The notes beneath the pieces are model-generated. The model saw nothing but the letters and a program-made list of their open reading frames with translations. It did not search any database and had not been told where the DNA came from. Source: a virus. Taken from it: a stretch of DNA of 24,655 bases. Both the position numbers and the translations under genes were made by a program. Positions 1 through 7,602 of the stretch are shown in pieces. Position 1 is the stretch's first letter, and every line of letters begins with the position of its first letter. The stretch lies in the IMG/VR virus record IMGVR_UViG_3300046009_012030, positions 1-24,655 of that record. One strand, written 5' to 3'.

Positions 1-3000
1 GAGGAAAGAAGGGATCCAGCACAGGCTTGCCTTTGTCATCGAAAAGTTTCTCACGAATCATCACGCGGACGATAGGCACCGACTTCGCTTGGGGGATTGT
101 CTTGGGCAGGGATTTTGCTGCTGTTGTGTAAAGCTGCGTCATCGAACCCGCGGGCATGTCGATACCTTTGTCCGGCACCGCATCCGGCATGGCTTGGCCG
201 GGGGTGGGTTGGTTGAACCGCTTTGAAAGCGGAATCACATTGCCCTGCTTATCGCGGGTGAGGGCTGGGAAAACAGGGGGGCGCTTCTTGAGTTTTGAGA
301 TAGCGTTGTAAAGACTTTGTTTGGCTGATACAATCTCCTTGTATCGACTACTATTCATTACAGTTTGCCTAATGCGCTCCTCTCTGGCAATCGCGTCCAT
401 TCTAGCACCAGACATAAAGCTCGCACCAGACACGCTGCTTGTTCCGTATTCGTCCCACAATGACTGCTCCTCCTGTTCTAGCCGCGATATGGTCGCTTTC
501 CTAGAGGTGATAGCTGGGTCTTCTGCCTTTACTTCTTTCGCCGCCGCATTCACCATCCTTTGCGCGGTCTCCATGTCACCACGCTCAACGGCTGCGAGGT
601 AGTCGGCGTCCTGTTTCCCTAATGCTTGTGCTTTAAGACCGCCACGCGAAGGTTGCCCAGATTGTTCGGCGGCCCGTTGATCTTCGGGCATGGCTTGGCC
701 GGGGGTGGGTTGGTCGGTGATGTTCTTGGCAGCCGACCTGATGCGATCTGCAAATTCTTTTGGAAACTGCGGCGCAAGTTCGCTTGTAATGTAATCAGCA
801 AACTCTGCTGCGTCATCTACGGCGCTAGATTGAAACTCCGGCAACTCGTCGCGCATGGAATAGCTTTGCAATTTTAGACCTTGGTCCATGCGTTCTCCGA
901 CCTCGCGCAGAATTTTGTTTATTTCGGAAACTGAATTATCCAACGGGTCGATCTCTGGGTTGAGGCGGCCTTCGCGTTCTAAACCAGAAACAATTTCTCC
1001 AGAAATAGGTTGGTTGCCTTGAACCTGTTTTGCTTGTTGCGCGAGTTGCTGCGCTTCTTGCTGTAAAACAAATCGCCCTGTTGTTGTTACAAATCCAAAG
1101 TTTTTAGTCGGAGGAAACTCGCCGCCATCTAAATTGAAAGAGCTTTCTTCCATAAGTTGGGCGTGTGTTTTAAGTGGGGAACTTAAAATACTGCCGTCCT
1201 TGTCAATTACCGCAGTTGCAGCGATGCGCTCCGGCATGGCTTGGCCTTGTGGCCGCAAGTTTCGGATGTCTACAATTTCGCTGGTGTGGGCTGGTCGGTT
1301 GGGGCCTTTGGATGGCTCGATGGTGACGATTCCGTCATGCCCGGCATTGCGGATGGCTTGCGATAGCTCAAATCCTGTTTTCCCTTCAAACTGGCTTGAG
1401 AGGACATTCTTCCAGTTGGACGCTTCGCCGTAGCCTCCTCCAAAATCAACGACAAGCGGGTTTTCAAAACGAACCACTCCTTTTTCAAATCTTGCGTCAA
1501 GATTTTCAGCAGCACTCGGAGTGGATTCGGCCATGTATTTCCCGTGCGGTTCGATGTCTTGGCCAAACCGTGATCCAAGGAATGGAGATTTTTCCTTGTT
1601 GCGTATGGAGAAAAACTCAAACGGTTTTCCAGAAGTCGGAGTCTCCGGCATCGCTTGCCCTTTAGCGGTTGCCAAATCTTTCGACAAGTCCGGCATGGGG
1701 GCTGGCTTGTCGGGCATGAAGTTGCGGTTGGCGCGGTCGTAGTCGAAGTGGAAGCCGGTGCGGCCGGTGCCTACGGCGGCGTCTACGCGGTCGAGGCGGA
1801 ATTGTTTGATGGCGCTGCCGGGGCCGAAGCTGCCGGAAAGGGCGTTGCGCTCGCGGTTTTTGGTGGTGGCGATGCCGAGGATGGCGTTGATGGCGTCGCG
1901 CTTCTCGTCGCCGATCTTGGTGCTGCCGGGGAGTTCCTGCCGGTGGTTCTCCATGTAGGTCTTGAGGTCGGCTTCGATTTTGCCCATGTCGTAGTCGAAG
2001 GGGGCGAGGGCGGGGTTGCGCTCGGCGATGCCTCGCATGGCGCGGTTGCGGAATTGCGAGAGGTCGAGCACGGTGGCGTTGAGGTTGCCTGCTTTGGTGA
2101 GTTCCCATCCCCAGTGAATGACTTCGCGGGTGATGGCTTCGAGGTTGCCGAGGCGGTTGACTCGGAAGGCGCCGGTGTCTCCGCTGCCGATGGCGTGGTA
2201 GCGGACCTGCATGCTCTCGCCTGCGGCTCCGAGGGCCTCGAACTGGCGGGCGAAGGCGCGTATGTGCGGCATGAAGCCATTAAGGAAATCAAAGCTGGGC
2301 GGGAGGACTCGGCCTCGCACGGTGACGCGGCCGTCTGCGGTCTTCTTGGGGCCGAGGACGGGGTTGGAGTCTGGAATGAGTTTGGAGCCGACGATGTTTC
2401 GGATCTGCTCTTTGACCTTGGCGTGTTCTTGGTTGAGGTCGCGTTGGTCGCGGAGGATGGCTTGTCCGGTGGCGGGGTCTTGCGTGGCGAAGGTGGTGGC
2501 TTTTACTCCGTCACCTCGGTCGTAGAATGTGACCTGGGGGTTGTTGGCGATGTCGCTGGCGCGGCCGCTGGGGGCGATGCGGTTTGGGCGGGGCTTTTCG
2601 TGGCTGGGGTCGTTGGCCCACTGGCGGTAGTTGTTGATGTAGGTGCCGAGCTGGTTGAGGAGGGCTTTGTCGGTGGCGAGGATGGGGTTCTCTTTGAAGA
2701 GGCTGCCGGGGGTGTCGAGGGCTTGGCCGGTCTGCGGGTCGATGCGCACACCGCTGGCGCTGAGGGCGCGGGCTTGGGCACCGAGGACGCTCTCGGCGAA
2801 GGTGAGCATATTGCCGCCGGCGGGGGCTCCTCGGCGGATGGCGGCAAAATCCATGGTGTTGCTGGCCTTGGCGAAGGTCTCGGCGAAAATCTCGTCGCGA
2901 GCCCAGTCGAGGCCGTCCATGTCGCCTCGGGCGAGTCCGCCTTGGCTGAGGTTGTCCATCTCGGCGGCCAGTGTGCTGGGGCTGATCTCGAAGTTGCCGT

Positions 3001-5140
3001 CGGGGAAGGCGCTGGCGTTTTTGCCTCGAATGATATTGCTGGCGTATTCGCGGGCACGGGCTTGGACGCCTTCGGGGCCGTAGGTTTTATCCACCCAGGC
3101 GCGGGCGGCGTATTTTTGCTGGCCGTCGAGGGCACCGCTGGCGAGGAGGGCGTGGCCGAATTCGTGAGGTTCGATGCCGGTGCGCTTGGCGTCGAGGTTG
3201 ATGAAGACCTTGGCGCGTTCTCCAGGGGCGGATTGAACAAAGAGCCCGGCAGAACCTGCTCCGCCTTGCGCTTGGACATTGGCGTTGTAGTCGGTGGAGT
3301 TGAGCGGGACGAAGTCGAGGGCGTTGCGGAAGGTGCCCTGCATGGCGGCGAGCTTGACGAGGCTGTCGGGTGTCTGGGTGGACATCATTTTACTGACATC
3401 ACCACCGTTAAGTTCGACATCGACGAGCATGCGGGAGACATCACTGATGGCGGCTTGTTGGCGGCGCTGCTGGAGGCCGGTGAAGCGCTGCACGCCACCG
3501 CCTGCGGCACCAAATGCTGCGCCTGCTCCAAGTATGGCAGCGGCTTCTTCGTCGTCGCCTGCGTTGGCTGCGAGTAGCGAGAAGGGGGCGTTGATGGCGG
3601 CACCTTTCACTGCGCCTGTGGCGACTGCGCTGGATCCTCGCACTGCTTGGACGATGGCGGGGTTGGAGAGTTTGCTGGCGAGGGCTCGCATCTGCGGGGA
3701 GAGGGCTTGATTGGCAGCGAGGCGGGCGGGGGTGCTCTCGATGCTCACGAATTGGCTGGGGCGCTCGAGGACTTCTTTGAAGGCTTGGGGCACGGCGTCG
3801 TTTGCGAGCACAGCGGCTCGGGCGGCTTGGTCGAGGCCGTTGGTGGCGTCGGCGGATTCGCGGAGGATGATTTTAGCGGTGCCTGCACCGGTCTCGATTT
3901 TGCGGAGCACGCCGAAGCCTGCTTTGTAGACGGGGTAGAACCCGGCGATGGTAGCGGCTAACTCGGGGGGAGCCCCCACTGCGGCGGCTCCTGCGGCAAT
4001 GCCACCGCCGATGCCGACATTTTTACCGAAGTTGAGGACTTTGCCTGCGGCAGAGATGTCACGCGGCGTGAATCCTGTAGCGTTGGTGACGACATTGGCA
4101 AAGCGCTCTGCGAGGGCGTCGTTGCCTTTGACGAAGCCGCCTGCGACTTTTTCCACAGCATTGGCTGCTTCGGAGCTCAAAACCTTCATGCCTCGGGATA
4201 GGCCAATGGCTTTGGCTCCGGCACCGAAGGGGATAAGGTTCGTAGGGTCGGCGACCATTTCGATGACGCCGGCCTGCGACAAGTTGGGCGTTTCCTGCTG
4301 GCGGCGGCCGGTGGTGAGCATGGTGAGAAGCTCGGTGGGGGCGGTCTTGGTGGCGAGGTCTTGGTATTCGGCATCGATGCCTTTTTTGGCGATGTAGCCT
4401 TCAAATTCGTGGTCTTTGAGATCGTCCTCGGTGGTGGGGCGGAGCTTGCGGCCGCTCTCAAGGGCGTTCTGGAGTTGGACCTCGTTGTTGTAGAAGAAAA
4501 ACTCGCCGGTCTCTTCGTCGCGGTATTTGGGGGCGCCTTGAATTCCTTCCTTTACCCATCCGCCAAGCTGCATGGCGCCAAGGGCTGCGCGGCCGATGCC
4601 GGTCTGGAGTGTGGCTGGCGATTTCGCGATGGTCTCAAGTGGCGAGTAGACGGCGGTGTTGAAGGCATCCAGCGCTGTGACGACAAGGCCGCCCACTGCC
4701 TGTGCTGCGAGCTCGGCAGTGCCGGGGATTTTGCCTTCCGATTTGAGGCGTTCCTTGGTGGCCTTGAGCTCGAAATACTCGTCGCGGGTGGGTGAGTAGG
4801 TCGGGTCGTCTAAGGCTGCGACGGCTTCTTGGTCCAACTGCTCGCTGGTGAATTCTTGCGGAGGCGGAGGAGTGGAAGACTTTTCAAGGACATCAATTTC
4901 CTCGGTGGTGTATTCACGGGCCTCAAGCTGGGCAACGGGGCCCATGGCGGGTCCGCGGGCAGGAAGTGCCCCCTCGCCGGTGATCAGTCCGGGTGAGCCT
5001 GTTGGGTCAGGCGCTGTGAGTGTGCTTGCTACGGGAGCAGAGGCCGTTGGGGGAAGAGGCTCCTGCACCGGCAGCTCGGCGGCTGCCAGGGCATCGAGTT
5101 CATCGGATGTGAATTCTCTAACGGGGGATCCAGTTGCCAT
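1..5140 (-). CDS. Giant polyvalent-type virion protein (at least 1713 aa, open at left edge)
   Basis: A frame from ATG 5140 (MATGSPVREFTSDELDALA) has no stop down to position 1. It overlaps the preceding gene by 23 bases. In order: three EFTS/EYTT motifs (residues 9-18, 76-85, 96-103); a long Ala-rich helical region with Gly-rich membrane-like patches (for example IGGGIAAGAAAVGAPPELAA); a zincin-type motif HEFGH at H659-E660-H663, with E750 or E754 (EIFAET) as possible third ligand; a helical and beta region; an ADP-ribosyltransferase-like segment (about 1171-1296: EFFSIRN, FGQDIEPHGKYM, AGHDGIVTI, SEIVDIRNL); and further modules separated by GQAMP(E/D) at 1161, 1299, 1481 and 1648. This is the layout of the phage 'polyvalent proteins' described by Iyer and Aravind, injected with DNA. 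From about base 1650 leftwards GC falls. Domain calls except HEFGH are by resemblance only. Confidence 0.82.
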   Translation of the reverse strand, partial: MATGSPVREFTSDELDALAAAELPVQEPLPPTASAPVASTLTAPDPTGSPGLITGEGALPARGPAMGPVAQLEAREYTTEEIDVLEKSSTPPPPQEFTSEQLDQEAVAALDDPTYSPTRDEYFELKATKERLKSEGKIPGTAELAAQAVGGLVVTALDAFNTAVYSPLETIAKSPATLQTGIGRAALGAMQLGGWVKEGIQGAPKYRDEETGEFFFYNNEVQLQNALESGRKLRPTTEDDLKDHEFEGYIAKKGIDAEYQDLATKTAPTELLTMLTTGRRQQETPNLSQAGVIEMVADPTNLIPFGAGAKAIGLSRGMKVLSSEAANAVEKVAGGFVKGNDALAERFANVVTNATGFTPRDISAAGKVLNFGKNVGIGGGIAAGAAAVGAPPELAATIAGFYPVYKAGFGVLRKIETGAGTAKIILRESADATNGLDQAARAAVLANDAVPQAFKEVLERPSQFVSIESTPARLAANQALSPQMRALASKLSNPAIVQAVRGSSAVATGAVKGAAINAPFSLLAANAGDDEEAAAILGAGAAFGAAGGGVQRFTGLQQRRQQAAISDVSRMLVDVELNGGDVSKMMSTQTPDSLVKLAAMQGTFRNALDFVPLNSTDYNANVQAQGGAGSAGLFVQSAPGERAKVFINLDAKRTGIEPHEFGHALLASGALDGQQKYAARAWVDKTYGPEGVQARAREYASNIIRGKNASAFPDGNFEISPSTLAAEMDNLSQGGLARGDMDGLDWARDEIFAETFAKASNTMDFAAIRRGAPAGGNMLTFAESVLGAQARALSASGVRIDPQTGQALDTPGSLFKENPILATDKALLNQLGTYINNYRQWANDPSHEKPRPNRIAPSGRASDIANNPQVTFYDRGDGVKATTFATQDPATGQAILRDQRDLNQEHAKVKEQIRNIVGSKLIPDSNPVLGPKKTADGRVTVRGRVLPPSFDFLNGFMPHIRAFARQFEALGAAGESMQVRYHAIGSGDTGAFRVNRLGNLEAITREVIHWGWELTKAGNLNATVLDLSQFRNRAMRGIAERNPALAPFDYDMGKIEADLKTYMENHRQELPGSTKIGDEKRDAINAILGIATTKNRERNALSGSFGPGSAIKQFRLDRVDAAVGTGRTGFHFDYDRANRNFMPDKPAPMPDLSKDLATAKGQAMPETPTSGKPFEFFSIRNKEKSPFLGSRFGQDIEPHGKYMAESTPSAAENLDARFEKGVVRFENPLVVDFGGGYGEASNWKNVLSSQFEGKTGFELSQAIRNAGHDGIVTIEPSKGPNRPAHTSEIVDIRNLRPQGQAMPERIAATAVIDKDGSILSSPLKTHAQLMEESSFNLDGGEFPPTKNFGFVTTTGRFVLQQEAQQLAQQAKQVQGNQPISGEIVSGLEREGRLNPEIDPLDNSVSEINKILREVGERMDQGLKLQSYSMRDELPEFQSSAVDDAAEFADYITSELAPQFPKEFADRIRSAAKNITDQPTPGQAMPEDQRAAEQSGQPSRGGLKAQALGKQDADYLAAVERGDMETAQRMVNAAAKEVKAEDPAITSRKATISRLEQEEQSLWDEYGTSSVSGASFMSGARMDAIAREERIRQTVMNSSRYKEIVSAKQSLYNAISKLKKRPPVFPALTRDKQGNVIPLSKRFNQPTPGQAMPDAVPDKGIDMPAGSMTQLYTTAAKSLPKTIPQAKSVPIVRVMIREKLFDDKGKPVLDPFFP
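186..213 (-). repeat. 28-bp direct repeat, copy B (codes for QPTPGQAMP)
   Basis: Identical to 687-714; codes for the fourth GQAMP motif. The copies are 501 bases (167 codons) apart, so recombination between them would remove one module and keep the frame. Confidence 0.9.
687..714 (-). repeat. 28-bp direct repeat, copy A (codes for QPTPGQAMP)
   Basis: Identical over 28 bases to 186-213. On the minus strand it codes for the third GQAMP motif and the QPTP before it, in the same reading frame. Shorter versions that keep only the core occur at 1233-1246 and, more diverged, at 1647-1660. Confidence 0.9.
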
Positions 5141-5945
5141 TGGGTTGTTGGACGAAAGTTTGGCCGCGGATGACGCGGGTGGCGGGTTGCTGGGGTTGTG
5201 CGGGGGCGGCTTGAGGGCTTGCTGGCTGTGAGCGTGCTTGGGCTTGAGCGAGGACGCCGTCGAAATCCATGAGGGCCTTGTTGAATCCGTCTTCCGTTTG
5301 GCGTGGGTTTAGTCGAGCGATGGCTGCGGTGGCTTTGGCGCCCTCTTGCTCGGTGATCTGGCCGGCACCTTTGAGGTTGTTGAAGGCTTGCATGAATGTG
5401 CCGCCTTGGACTTGCTCCAGCAGAGTGTAGAAATCGGCGGCTTTTGTTCCGCTGAATGGCTCTTTGTTAATACCGAAAAGGTATTCGCTTCCTTTAGCAC
5501 CGACCGATGCGCTCATGCCTGCGTGGCCTTTTAATTCGGCCAGCATGGATCTCATGCCGGCGATCTCTGTGGCTGCGGCTTGCTTGCGGGATTCGACCTG
5601 CGCGATGTCGGCTTGGGATTTTTTAAGGTCAAGTTCGGCCTTTTGAATATCGAGCTGCGCTTTTTCAGCTTGGGCTTGGGCTTGGGGAGTGGACTGCTCT
5701 AGGAGGCGGGTGTTGAAGGTCTCGACGAATTCGGCTGCGGCTTGCGGGGTGTATTGGATGCCCTGCTTCATGTTTCGCAGGAGTTGCTTTTGGGACTCTG
5801 GCAACCGGGCGAAATCCTCGGCGGATTGCACGACGATGCTGCCAAAGTCAAAGCTGTTGCCTTTGGATGGCTTGGCTGGCGGGGGAGGCACGGCGCCGGC
5901 GATCTGATAGTTTTGCGCGAAGGCTTCGAGTTCGGAGGGGTCCAT
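5118..5945 (-). CDS. Coiled-coil putative ejection-associated virion protein (275 aa)
   Basis: A 275-residue protein. It begins MDPSELEAFAQNYQ and continues with a Pro-rich linker (about 16-30), helices, and a coiled coil at about 86-139 (AEKAQLDIQKAELDLKKSQ). Residues 165-236 (GTKAADFYTLLEQVQGGTF, then LKGAGQITEQEGAKATAAI and FNKALMDFD) match a helical module found in many phage structural proteins. A Gln/Pro/Ala linker leads to a small C-terminal beta end (RVIRGQTFVQQPNGNWIPR). It overlaps the start of the giant gene by 23 bases. Position supports a role with it in the internal head or ejection apparatus. No catalytic residues are seen. Confidence 0.65.
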   Translation of the reverse strand: MDPSELEAFAQNYQIAGAVPPPPAKPSKGNSFDFGSIVVQSAEDFARLPESQKQLLRNMKQGIQYTPQAAAEFVETFNTRLLEQSTPQAQAQAEKAQLDIQKAELDLKKSQADIAQVESRKQAAATEIAGMRSMLAELKGHAGMSASVGAKGSEYLFGINKEPFSGTKAADFYTLLEQVQGGTFMQAFNNLKGAGQITEQEGAKATAAIARLNPRQTEDGFNKALMDFDGVLAQAQARSQPASPQAAPAQPQQPATRVIRGQTFVQQPNGNWIPR

Positions 5946-5949
5946 ATTA

Positions 5950-6471
5950 TTATTGCACGAAGTTCATGTTGATCCCGCCGGCGGGATTGGCCTGCGGCTG
6001 GGCAGCGGGGGCGGCTGCTGGCACTCCGGTGTAGGGCTGCTGATTCGGAGCCGGTTGCTGGGCGAGCATGTTGGCGTTCACGCGGTTGGCTTGGGCGTTG
6101 TATTGGGTCTGATACATCCAGCGCTTGAGGTCGTGATCCATGACAGATTCAGCCGTTGAGACCATGCCTTGCCGTTTGCCAAGCGGCATGGTGTCGAATT
6201 TATCGATGGTTTCTTTGGTAAATAAGGGTGAACCGTCGGTTTTTGTGTAGTCCTTCAGCATGTCGAACTTGGCGTTGACGCCGTCCGAAGCGATGCGGTT
6301 TTCGGCGGCCTTGGTGAAGCCTCCAGTGACGCCGCTAGCTAGACTCGTCACTCCGCTGGCGATACCTTTAGCCAGGGCTTCGTTGCCAGCGGCGGTGATT
6401 TGGGATGCGTTGGTTTGGTAACCGGCGAGGATTTGGCCGGAGTTGTCGTTGACGGTGGGGGCGTATGGCAT
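5950..6471 (-). CDS. Putative internal virion / tail protein (173 aa)
   Basis: A 173-residue protein. Its first part (about residues 20-60) is Ala/Gly-rich and helical (NEALAKGIASGVTSLASGVT), like a membrane-active or virion helix, then FDMLKDYTKTDGSPLFTKET and a helical DKFDTMPLGKRQGMVSTAES. The end, from about residue 135, is a Pro/Gln/Ala-rich linker ending NMNFVQ. I do not recognise a family. It lies between the Cys-cluster gene and the coiled-coil protein, with a four-base gap after it, in a run that looks like ejection or lower-tail proteins. Confidence 0.55.
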   Translation of the reverse strand: MPYAPTVNDNSGQILAGYQTNASQITAAGNEALAKGIASGVTSLASGVTGGFTKAAENRIASDGVNAKFDMLKDYTKTDGSPLFTKETIDKFDTMPLGKRQGMVSTAESVMDHDLKRWMYQTQYNAQANRVNANMLAQQPAPNQQPYTGVPAAAPAAQPQANPAGGINMNFVQ

Positions 6472-6475
6472 GGGA

Positions 6476-6769
6476 TTAGGTGGGGAGGTTTTTGGATTGG
6501 CGGGCTTCTAGGCAGAGTGGGCTGCCGGGGACAAATGCTCGGCAGGCGTGCGGACGGTGTTGGTATATTGCGCAGGCGACTCCTCGGCCCACCTCGCCAC
6601 GGAGGGCGATGCAGCGTCCGCAGGGGTCTGTCTTGAGCAGGGGGTAGTCGGTGCGGAGGTATTCGGCAGGGATGCCGGTGGCGTCGGAGCGGTCGCGCCG
6701 GAGCACGGGCCAGCTCCAACGGTGCGAGCAACATGCGCCACACCGTTGACAGTCGTATTGGGATTCCAT
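6476..6769 (-). CDS. YkgJ-like Cys-cluster protein (metal/Fe-S binding)
   Basis: A 97-residue protein starting MESQYDCQRCGACC. The C7-x2-C10-x2-C13-C14 cluster, then C50-x2-C53, and CAIYQHRPHACRAF (66-79) match the YkgJ family, which is thought to bind zinc or iron, perhaps as an Fe-S cluster. Nine cysteines are visible (7, 10, 13, 14, 50, 53, 66, 76, 86). I start at 6769; an open frame goes up to 7033, but that part is shadow of the PP-loop gene. It overlaps the PP-loop reading frame by 262 bases in another frame. A partnership with the PP-loop protein is suggested by the shared junction. Reaction and substrate are unknown. Confidence 0.8.
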   Translation of the reverse strand: MESQYDCQRCGACCSHRWSWPVLRRDRSDATGIPAEYLRTDYPLLKTDPCGRCIALRGEVGRGVACAIYQHRPHACRAFVPGSPLCLEARQSKNLPT

Positions 6770-7602
6770 GTGGGTTTGAAGCCTTGCTCTGGGATGGAGT
6801 TGTCTTCGTAGGGGGCGAGGTGGGCGATGCTGTTCACCTCGCTGCGGAGCTTGGGGCACCACACGGGGGCGGAGAGGTGGCGGTTCACGCAGTTCCAGCA
6901 AATGGGGTAGTAGTCGGCGTTGTGGGATTTGTCCTGTTTGTGGCCCCACTTGCCAGAGGCGCGGTCGTAGCGGGTGGGGTCCATCGGGACGCCTTCGGCT
7001 TCGAGGTAGTCGAATATGTCGTCGTCGGTCCAATGCCGCATGAGGAAAAGCTGGGTCGGGCTGTCATCCACACGGCGCACATCCTGGGCGAGTGGGACGC
7101 CGCCTTTGATGAGATCGACATCGGCACTTTTCTGTCCGTGGAATGCGGCATCCCACGGCCAGTTGAATGAGCCGGTGGGGCGCTGGAGGACATCGGTGAG
7201 GCCGCACAGGTAGGGCTCGCCTTCCTTGGGGTGCTCGGTGCCGAGGCTGAGGACGAGGGCGCTGTGGTGGCCCCATTGGTAATATTTGAGGAAATCGAAA
7301 CGGGGCTGGCCGGTCTCGATGTCGAACCCATCCTGGATGGCGATGCGGCCGGGAGCGTAGTCGAAGAGGGTCAAGTCCCACTCGCGGGCGAGCAGGTCGC
7401 TGTGGGCGTAGCGGTGGCGGAAGCGGGGTTCGCGCCATTGCACGCAGGGGAGTCGCACGCCGAGCTTGAATATGAGGAGGTGCAGCATAGCGGTGCTGTC
7501 CTTGCCTCCGCTCCAGAGGACGACAGGGTTGCGAAATTCCCGCAGCCAATACTCGGCACGGTAGAGGGTTTCATCGACGAGGTTTTGCAGGTGTTGGTTC
7601 AT
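6508..7602 (-). CDS. PP-loop ATPase of the PAPS reductase family, with readthrough tail
   Basis: A 364-residue frame. VLWSGGKDSTAMLHLL (28-43) holds the SGGKDS PP-loop that binds ATP or an adenylyl group in the PAPS reductase / N-type pyrophosphatase family. Residues 1 to about 278 form the conserved part. It includes YYPICWNCVNR (231-241) with C235, C238 and C249, and WCPKL, but not the ECGLH motif of true CysH, so a sulfonucleotide reductase function is doubtful. The last 86 residues are read out of frame through the YkgJ-like gene and are Pro/Thr/Ala-rich. Codon 279 is TGG exactly where TGA would give the usual ATGA overlap. I suspect a lost stop; a functional protein of 278 residues is likely the ancestor. 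Confidence 0.8.
   Translation of the reverse strand: MNQHLQNLVDETLYRAEYWLREFRNPVVLWSGGKDSTAMLHLLIFKLGVRLPCVQWREPRFRHRYAHSDLLAREWDLTLFDYAPGRIAIQDGFDIETGQPRFDFLKYYQWGHHSALVLSLGTEHPKEGEPYLCGLTDVLQRPTGSFNWPWDAAFHGQKSADVDLIKGGVPLAQDVRRVDDSPTQLFLMRHWTDDDIFDYLEAEGVPMDPTRYDRASGKWGHKQDKSHNADYYPICWNCVNRHLSAPVWCPKLRSEVNSIAHLAPYEDNSIPEQGFKPTWNPNTTVNGVAHVARTVGAGPCSGATAPTPPASLPNTSAPTTPCSRQTPADAASPSVARWAEESPAQYTNTVRTPAEHLSPAAHSA

Noticed and set aside
2503-3279. A 258-codon minus-strand frame, Pro/Ser/Ala-rich, within the giant gene
   Set aside because: It is another frame of the same DNA; the HEFGH-containing frame is the one with protein-like composition that continues on both sides.
1655-3577. A 640-codon open frame on the plus strand
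   Set aside because: It lies wholly antisense to the giant minus-strand gene, is Gly/Val/Ala-rich with no recognisable motif, and arises because the real gene uses GCC, CTC and ATC codons, whose complements rarely give stops in that frame.
6755-6790. Programmed frameshift fusing the PP-loop and Cys-cluster proteins
   Set aside because: A -1 shift would be needed, but the sequence before the junction (TTC AAA CCC ACA) has no in-frame slippery heptamer, and I see no following pseudoknot. A lost stop is simpler.
6476-7033. Taking the longer 185-codon frame as the YkgJ-like gene
   Set aside because: The upstream 88 residues are Arg/Pro-rich shadow of the PP-loop gene. The Cys cluster starts six residues after the ATG at 6769, which also matches the standard overlap position.
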